From positions 33,934-97,933 of the forward strand of contig PDTB01000019.1 in the NCBI GenBank assembly GCA_002748665.1: a stretch of DNA of 64,000 nt, read 5' to 3'. Under the pieces are notes generated by a model that saw nothing but the letters and a program-made list of their open reading frames with translations, did no database searches and was not told the origin of the DNA. This stretch comes from Dethiosulfovibrio peptidovorans (GTDB taxonomy: Bacteria > Synergistota > Synergistia > Synergistales > Dethiosulfovibrionaceae). The position numbers and the translations under genes were made by a program. Shown piece by piece: positions 59,359 to 64,000 of the stretch (the first letter of the stretch is position 1; each line of letters begins with the position of its first letter).

Positions 59359-59781
59359 TTACTCACCACCCAAACCTTCTCGTGCCACAAGCCGCACCTT
59401 GATGGGAAGCTTGTAGGAGGCTGTTCTGAAGGCCCTCTCTACGATCTCGCGGGAAACTCCCGCCACTTCAAACATGATCCTGCCTCTTTTGACAGGAGCC
59501 ACCCAATACTCGGGCGACCCTTTCCCCTTACCCATACGGGTTTCAAGAGGTTTTTTCGTATAGGCCACGTCAGGGAAAATCCGAATCCAAACCTTACCAC
59601 CTTTACGAAGCTTTCGGGTTATAGCTATACGAGTGGCCTCAATCTGACGGGCGGTGATGTATCCACACTCCAAAGCCTGAAGACCGAACTCACCAAAGGC
59701 CACGTATGCCCCCCCCTTGGTGTCGCCTTTGAGCTTCTCCCGATGAGGTCGACGCCATTTTGTACGCTTGGGCATTAACAT
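59359..59781 (-). CDS. rplP: 50S ribosomal protein L16
   Basis: A 140-residue protein. It begins [11 protein letters not shown], the usual ML-x-PKR start, which favours the ATG at 59781 (one-base overlap with the rpsC stop). [20 protein letters not shown] is the conserved loop that reaches the peptidyl transferase centre. Confidence 0.97.
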   Translation of the reverse strand: MLMPKRTKWRRPHREKLKGDTKGGAYVAFGEFGLQALECGYITARQIEATRIAITRKLRKGGKVWIRIFPDVAYTKKPLETRMGKGKGSPEYWVAPVKRGRIMFEVAGVSREIVERAFRTASYKLPIKVRLVAREGLGGE

Positions 59782-60464
59782 CAGCTACGCCCCCCCTCTC
59801 TACGGCCCCGCCTGGGCTGACGAGGCGCAGGGGTGTTGATGGCTTTCTCGTCTCGATAGATCCACACCTTGACACCGATGACGCCGTACATGGTCTTAGC
59901 TTCGGCCAAGCCATAATCGATGTCGGCTCTCAGGGTCGACAGAGGAAGCTGACCTTCGTTATACCATTCAGTCCGAGCTATCTCGGCACCACCCAAACGG
60001 CCGGCACACTGGATCTTGATGCCCTTACCTCCTGCCTTCATGGTCCGGAAGATGGACTGTTTCATAGCTCGTCGGAAGCTGACCCTGTGCTCCAAGGCCG
60101 CAGCGACATTTTCTGCCACAAGCTGAGCCTCGACCTCGGGGTTTTTAATCTCTTGAACGTTGATCATAACCCGAGAGCCAGTCAGGGCCTGAAGTTCCTC
60201 CTTGACTTTCTGGATCTCGGCGCCGCCCTTTCCGATAACTACACCAGGCCGGGCGGTCCAAATAGAAAAGCGGAGAACCTTGCCGATCCGCTCAATCTCG
60301 ACCCGAGAGATGTTAGCGCCTTCCCAGCGGGCTTTGATCCAATCCCGAAGCCTCAAGTCCTCGTGGAGATTCTTGGCGTAGTTCTTACCATCAGCGAACC
60401 AGCGAGACTCCCAGTCTCGAATAATTCCGATTCGATATCCAATAGGGTGTACTTTCTGACCCAT
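59781..60464 (-). CDS. rpsC: 30S ribosomal protein S3
   Basis: A 227-residue mRNA-entry protein. [20 protein letters not shown] at the start, the KH motif [16 protein letters not shown], and the C-terminal [20 protein letters not shown] are all present; the tail is Arg-rich. Confidence 0.97.
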   Translation of the reverse strand: MGQKVHPIGYRIGIIRDWESRWFADGKNYAKNLHEDLRLRDWIKARWEGANISRVEIERIGKVLRFSIWTARPGVVIGKGGAEIQKVKEELQALTGSRVMINVQEIKNPEVEAQLVAENVAAALEHRVSFRRAMKQSIFRTMKAGGKGIKIQCAGRLGGAEIARTEWYNEGQLPLSTLRADIDYGLAEAKTMYGVIGVKVWIYRDEKAINTPAPRQPRRGRREGGRS

Positions 60465-60477
60465 TGCAGTACCCTCC

Positions 60478-60810
60478 TTAACGTTCGGCGACCGACACGG
60501 TGATGTGGCTCGTGCGATGGCGGTAGGGATGGGCCCGCCCCATCGACACCGGACGGAAACGCTTCATGCTCGGGCCCTGATCAGCGAAGGCTTCCACGAC
60601 GACAAGTTTGTCGACATCAAGGCCGTAGTTATGCTCAGCATTAGCGACGGCACTTTTAAGAACCTTCTCGATCACCTTGGCAGCCTTCTTCGGGGTATAA
60701 CGCAGAACGATCAACGCCTCGCCTACATTCTTCCCCCTGATCAGAGGCAGCACCTGGCGCACCTTGAAAGGAGAGATTCGGACCTGTCTGGCACTTGCTC
60801 TTGCCTCCAT
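60478..60810 (-). CDS. rplV: 50S ribosomal protein L22
   Basis: A 110-residue protein lining the peptide tunnel. [18 protein letters not shown] and the C-terminal hairpin [16 protein letters not shown] are typical. It lies 15 bases after rpsS. Confidence 0.97.
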   Translation of the reverse strand: MEARASARQVRISPFKVRQVLPLIRGKNVGEALIVLRYTPKKAAKVIEKVLKSAVANAEHNYGLDVDKLVVVEAFADQGPSMKRFRPVSMGRAHPYRHRTSHITVSVAER

Positions 60811-60825
60811 ATTCCTTCCCCCCTC

Positions 60826-61107
60826 TTATCTGGCGCCAGAGCGGCGCTCTTGCCCAGCATGGCCACCAAACTTTCTGGTAGGCGCAAATTCCCCGAGCTT
60901 ATGCCCGACCATATTCTCGCTGATATAAATCGGGATGTGAATACGGCCGTTATGGATGGCGATGGTGTGTCCAATCATCGCCGGAACGATCATACTGGCA
61001 CGAGACCACGTCTTAACCACCCGTTTGTCGCCGCTCTCGTTCATATTCTCGATGCGACGAAGGAGCTTCTGCTCGACGTAGGGTCCCTTCTTAGCGGAAC
61101 GAGCCAT
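60826..61107 (-). CDS. rpsS: 30S ribosomal protein S19
   Basis: A 93-residue head protein: [40 protein letters not shown] and [17 protein letters not shown], all highly conserved. It forms a unit with S13. Confidence 0.98.
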   Translation of the reverse strand: MARSAKKGPYVEQKLLRRIENMNESGDKRVVKTWSRASMIVPAMIGHTIAIHNGRIHIPIYISENMVGHKLGEFAPTRKFGGHAGQERRSGAR

Positions 61108-61125
61108 TGATTAACCCCCTCATCT

Positions 61126-61953
61126 CTACTTGGCGTACCGGCGCCGGACGATGAACTTATCCGAAATTTTCTTCTTGCGGGTGCGATATCCTTTGGCAGG
61201 AGTCCCCCAAGGAGAAACCGGGTGCTTTCGGGATTTACTCCGTCCTTCACCACCGCCCATGGGATGGTCTACCGGATTCATGACCATGGCCCTAACGTGA
61301 GGTTTCCGCCCCAGCCACCGAGTTTTACCTGCCTTACCGATACTGGCATTTTCGTGTTCGGGATTCCCCACCTGACCGATGGTAGCCATACACTCCAGAA
61401 GAACGAGGCGAAGTTCTCCACTGGGCATCCTTACAAAAGCATACTTACCTTCTTTGGCCATAAGTTGAGCAGTGGTTCCAGCAGAGCGGACCATGACGCC
61501 GCCCCGACCAGGCTCAAGCTCTATATTATGGATTATAGTACCCACAGGGATGTCGGTGAGCTTCATAGCATTCCCCGGCGTAATATCCGCCTCCGGTCCA
61601 GCAGCGATAGTCATTCCCACCTTAAGGCCAACAGGACACAGGATGTAGCGTTTTTCCCCATCAGCATAGTGGATCAGGGCGATCCTGGCCGAGCGATTGG
61701 GGTCGTACTCGATAGCCGCAACTTTACCGGGAACGCCAATTTTGTTCCTCTTGAAATCGATGATCCGGTACTGACGACGATTTCCACCGCCCCGGTGGCG
61801 CATAGTAATTCGACCACGGTTGTTCCGACCGCCCTTTTTGGTAAGGGGAGCCAACAAGGAACGCTCCGGCTCGGTCTTGGTGACCTCGTCGTAGGTCTGG
61901 ATACTCATGAAACGCCGTCCCGGCGTCGTGGGATTGTATTTCTTGATTCCCAT
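61126..61953 (-). CDS. rplB: 50S ribosomal protein L2
   Basis: A 275-residue protein needed for subunit joining and the peptidyl transferase. [20 protein letters not shown] and the C-terminal [20 protein letters not shown] signature are complete. Confidence 0.98.
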   Translation of the reverse strand: MGIKKYNPTTPGRRFMSIQTYDEVTKTEPERSLLAPLTKKGGRNNRGRITMRHRGGGNRRQYRIIDFKRNKIGVPGKVAAIEYDPNRSARIALIHYADGEKRYILCPVGLKVGMTIAAGPEADITPGNAMKLTDIPVGTIIHNIELEPGRGGVMVRSAGTTAQLMAKEGKYAFVRMPSGELRLVLLECMATIGQVGNPEHENASIGKAGKTRWLGRKPHVRAMVMNPVDHPMGGGEGRSKSRKHPVSPWGTPAKGYRTRKKKISDKFIVRRRYAK

Positions 61954-61974
61954 TGTTCCGTCCTCCTGTTGAGG

Positions 61975-62271
61975 TTACACGCTGGCGCCTTCGAAGAACT
62001 CTATACGTTCTCCTTCGGCAAGGGTGACGATAGCCTTTTTCCACGCCCGACTCTTCCCAAGAAAGACACCCATTCTTTTAGGCTTTGAGCGAACCTTCAG
62101 CGTATGAACCTTCTCGACCTTGACCTTGAAGACCACCTCAACGGCTTTTTTAACCTCTATTTTGTTCGCCTGAGGATGGATTTCGAAGGTGTACTTATTC
62201 TCCTCCATCATCCTACTGCTCTTCTCGGTGATGATCGGCCGAACGATGATATCGTGAGGCATGAGCTTCAT
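61975..62271 (-). CDS. rplW: 50S ribosomal protein L23
   Basis: A 98-residue tunnel-exit protein that docks trigger factor and SRP. IIVRPIITEKSSRMMEENKY and VHTLKVRSKPKRMGVFLGK are typical. The start overlaps the rplD stop as ATGA. Confidence 0.97.
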   Translation of the reverse strand: MKLMPHDIIVRPIITEKSSRMMEENKYTFEIHPQANKIEVKKAVEVVFKVKVEKVHTLKVRSKPKRMGVFLGKSRAWKKAIVTLAEGERIEFFEGASV

Positions 62272-62891
62272 CGGGCATACACCTCCTCCAGCTTCTTCAC
62301 CGCGGCAGCGCTGATAACTACGTGATCGTGCTTTAACAGATCGTAGACGTTGATGCTGTCCACATGCAGAACTCGAGCCCCAGGGATGTTACGCGCGGAC
62401 ATGGTAACAGAGACATCGGCCTTGTCCAAAATGACGAGAGGGTTGACCGCTCCCACAGCCTTGAAAAACCCTTTCATGAGCTTAGTCGAAGGCTTCTCCA
62501 GTTGAAGAGCCTCGAAGCCCACGAGCTGATCGTCACGAATCTTCTGAGACAACGTGCTGCAGATGGCCAGCCTACGAACCTTCTTATTGACCTTTTGACG
62601 GAAGGTCCGGGGCTTGGGACCATGGACAACTCCGCCCCCAACCCAAATAGGGGAACGGGTGCTTCCATGACGAGCCCGGCCAGTGTGTTTCTGTCTCCAG
62701 GGTTTTTTGCCACCGCCCCGGACATCGCCCCGCCCCTTGGTTGAGCGGGTACCCTGCCGCCGATTGGCGAGCTGAGCAACCACCACCTGGTGCATGGCGG
62801 GAATGTGAAGAGGTACGTCAAAGACGCTGTCCGAGAGGGGCAAAACCCCCGTGGACTCACCCGTAATAGTGACTAATTTAATGCTCGGCAT
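62268..62891 (-). CDS. rplD: 50S ribosomal protein L4
   Basis: A 207-residue protein with the long tunnel loop GTRSTKGRGDVRGGGKKPWR and the RNA-binding C-terminal domain. A GTG two codons upstream (62897) is closer to the AAGGAGG site and is an alternative start. In E. coli L4 represses the S10 operon. Confidence 0.95.
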   Translation of the reverse strand: MPSIKLVTITGESTGVLPLSDSVFDVPLHIPAMHQVVVAQLANRRQGTRSTKGRGDVRGGGKKPWRQKHTGRARHGSTRSPIWVGGGVVHGPKPRTFRQKVNKKVRRLAICSTLSQKIRDDQLVGFEALQLEKPSTKLMKGFFKAVGAVNPLVILDKADVSVTMSARNIPGARVLHVDSINVYDLLKHDHVVISAAAVKKLEEVYAR

Positions 62892-62919
62892 TTGCACTTG
62901 ACCTCCTTAGCAGTGCAGG

Positions 62920-63546
62920 CTAGCCCTTTTTGTGGAGCAGGACCAAGCCTTTTTTGGCGCCGGGGATGGCCCCCTTAACAAGGACAAGGTTATTCTCCAC
63001 ATCCACGGCCACCACGCTGAGATTCTTCACGGTGACCCGCTCGTTACCGAGCTGCCCGGGCATGGTCTTGCCCTTGAAGACACGGCTAGGATAGCTGCTA
63101 GCACCGCTGGAGTTAGGTTTTCTGTGGGTCTTGGAGACACCGTGACTCGCCGGCGCACCACCAAAATTAAAGCGCTTCATGACCCCGGCAAACCCTTTCC
63201 CCTTACTGACTCCGCTGACATCGATTTTTTCGCCAGGCTCAAAAATGGAGACATCCACCGATCCGCCAACCTGAAACTCGGAGGGATCGGATACCCGGAA
63301 CTCCCGAAGCCAACGCTTGACTTCGCATCCGGTTTTTTCAAAAAAGCCCTTCATAGGCTTAGTGAGACGACGAGGGCGCACCCTACCAAACCCCAAGAGA
63401 ACAGCAGCATATCCGTTGGTCTCCTGAGTCCGAACGGCCAAAACCGGACAAGGCCCCGCCTCCACAACGGTGACGGGAACAGCCCGCCCCTGCTCGTCAT
63501 AGATCTGGGTCATACCCAGTTTCTGACCCAAAATTCCAAGACTCAT
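62920..63546 (-). CDS. rplC: 50S ribosomal protein L3
   Basis: A 208-residue assembly-initiating protein: LGILGQKLGMTQIYDEQGRA at the start, then GKGFAGVMKRFNFGGAPASH and FKGKTMPGQLGNERVTVKNL. The last block carries the Gln that is methylated in E. coli L3. Confidence 0.97.
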   Translation of the reverse strand: MSLGILGQKLGMTQIYDEQGRAVPVTVVEAGPCPVLAVRTQETNGYAAVLLGFGRVRPRRLTKPMKGFFEKTGCEVKRWLREFRVSDPSEFQVGGSVDVSIFEPGEKIDVSGVSKGKGFAGVMKRFNFGGAPASHGVSKTHRKPNSSGASSYPSRVFKGKTMPGQLGNERVTVKNLSVVAVDVENNLVLVKGAIPGAKKGLVLLHKKG

Positions 63547-63580
63547 ATCATTTCACTCCTTTGCTCAGAGCTTCCCAAAC

Positions 63581-63886
63581 CTAGAGTTTAATCTGGATAT
63601 CCACTCCAGAGGGAAGATTCAGCTGCATAAGGGCATCCATGGTTTTCTGGTTGGGATCGACGATGTCGATCAGCCTCTTATGGGTCCTCATCTCAAACTG
63701 CTCCCGAGCGTCCTTGTCGACGTGGGGGGATTTGAGGACACAAAACTTGTTAATCTCGGTGGGGAGAGGGATTGGCCCAGAGACTCTCGCCCCACTCCGC
63801 TCCGCCGTCTCGGCAATCTGAGAGGCAGATGTGTCCAGAACCTTATGGTCGAAAGCCTTCAGACGAATCCGGATCTTTTTGGACAC
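63581..63886 (-). CDS. rpsJ: 30S ribosomal protein S10
   Basis: A 101-residue protein: [40 protein letters not shown] and [20 protein letters not shown]. It is also the NusE antitermination factor. It opens the S10 operon 15 bases after tuf. Confidence 0.98.
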   Translation of the reverse strand: MSKKIRIRLKAFDHKVLDTSASQIAETAERSGARVSGPIPLPTEINKFCVLKSPHVDKDAREQFEMRTHKRLIDIVDPNQKTMDALMQLNLPSGVDIQIKL

Positions 63887-63901
63887 GACAACGCCCCCTG
63901 C

Positions 63902-64000
63902 TTACTCTAGTATTTCGGTAACGACGCCAGCGCCCACGGTGTGACCGCCCTCACGGATCGCAAACCGAAGCCCTGAGTCCATCGCTATCGGGCTGATCAG
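63902..64000 (-). CDS. tuf: elongation factor Tu, C-terminal end (partial)
   Basis: The last 32 codons of EF-Tu, in frame at the right window edge: [20 protein letters not shown] and [10 protein letters not shown] at the stop. The rest of the gene lies outside. It confirms the str-S10 junction (tuf-rpsJ). Confidence 0.95.
   Translation of the reverse strand: MISPIAMDSGLRFAIREGGHTVGAGVVTEILE

Overview
The window comes from a motile bacterium with two membranes, most likely a member of the phylum Synergistota. A secreted subtilase (1164-2684) ends in a Gly-run, Cys, hydrophobic helix and basic tail that matches the Synergist-CTERM sorting signal. The flagellar set includes P-ring and L-ring genes (flgI, flgH), which implies an outer membrane. 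The flagellar gene order is nevertheless close to that of Bacillus (comF-yvyF-flgM-flgN-flgK-flgL-fliW-csrA-flagellin and mreB-flgF-flgG). The genus cannot be fixed from the sequence; a Dethiosulfovibrio-like organism is my guess. No IS element, CRISPR array, rRNA or tRNA gene was seen.

Layout from left to right. (1) 1-6437, minus strand: the start of a sugar-type periplasmic binding protein, a stand-alone protease-prodomain-like protein, its neighbouring S8 protease, gyrB with a RemB-like gene overlapping its start, and an unrecognised 495-residue protein. (2) 6504-12655: lysine/diaminopimelate synthesis by the acetylase route (dapA, dapB, dapH, lysC and a class III aminotransferase on the minus strand, with a divergent M20 deacylase). 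The operon has a consensus sigma-70 promoter and a long leader carrying an intrinsic terminator and a large hairpin. (3) 12609-13895: an HD-GYP cyclic-di-GMP phosphodiesterase. (4) 14486-24420: a nonulosonic acid locus with pseB, pseC, pseH, pseG and pseI, an SpsF-type cytidylyltransferase in place of PseF, and extra genes: PIG-L deacetylase, formyltransferase, class III aminotransferase, aldo/keto reductase and a second GNAT. (5) 24499-46155: flagellar genes, including a 774-residue flagellin, a Maf-type flagellin glycosyltransferase, CsrA and FliW, FlgL and FlgK with repeated inserted modules, flgM/flgN, the rod, P-ring and L-ring genes, and mreB. (6) 46219-49422: truA and an ECF transporter energy module. 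(7) 49427-64000: the alpha, spc and S10 ribosomal clusters ending in the tail of tuf.

Everything from tuf (64000) to pseC (14486) lies on one strand, mostly with gaps under 30 bases or 1-4 base overlaps. Growth (ribosome, secretion, transcription), cell shape and the flagellum with its sugar coat are thus physically joined.

Working model for the main system: the Pse genes make a CMP-activated pseudaminic acid-like sugar; the deacetylase and formyltransferase probably change one of its N-acyl groups; Maf moves it onto the very large flagellin. FliW and CsrA tune flagellin translation through GGA sites in the flagellin leader. Gene families are read directly from protein motifs. The modified sugar, the attenuator and the CsrA sites are inferences.
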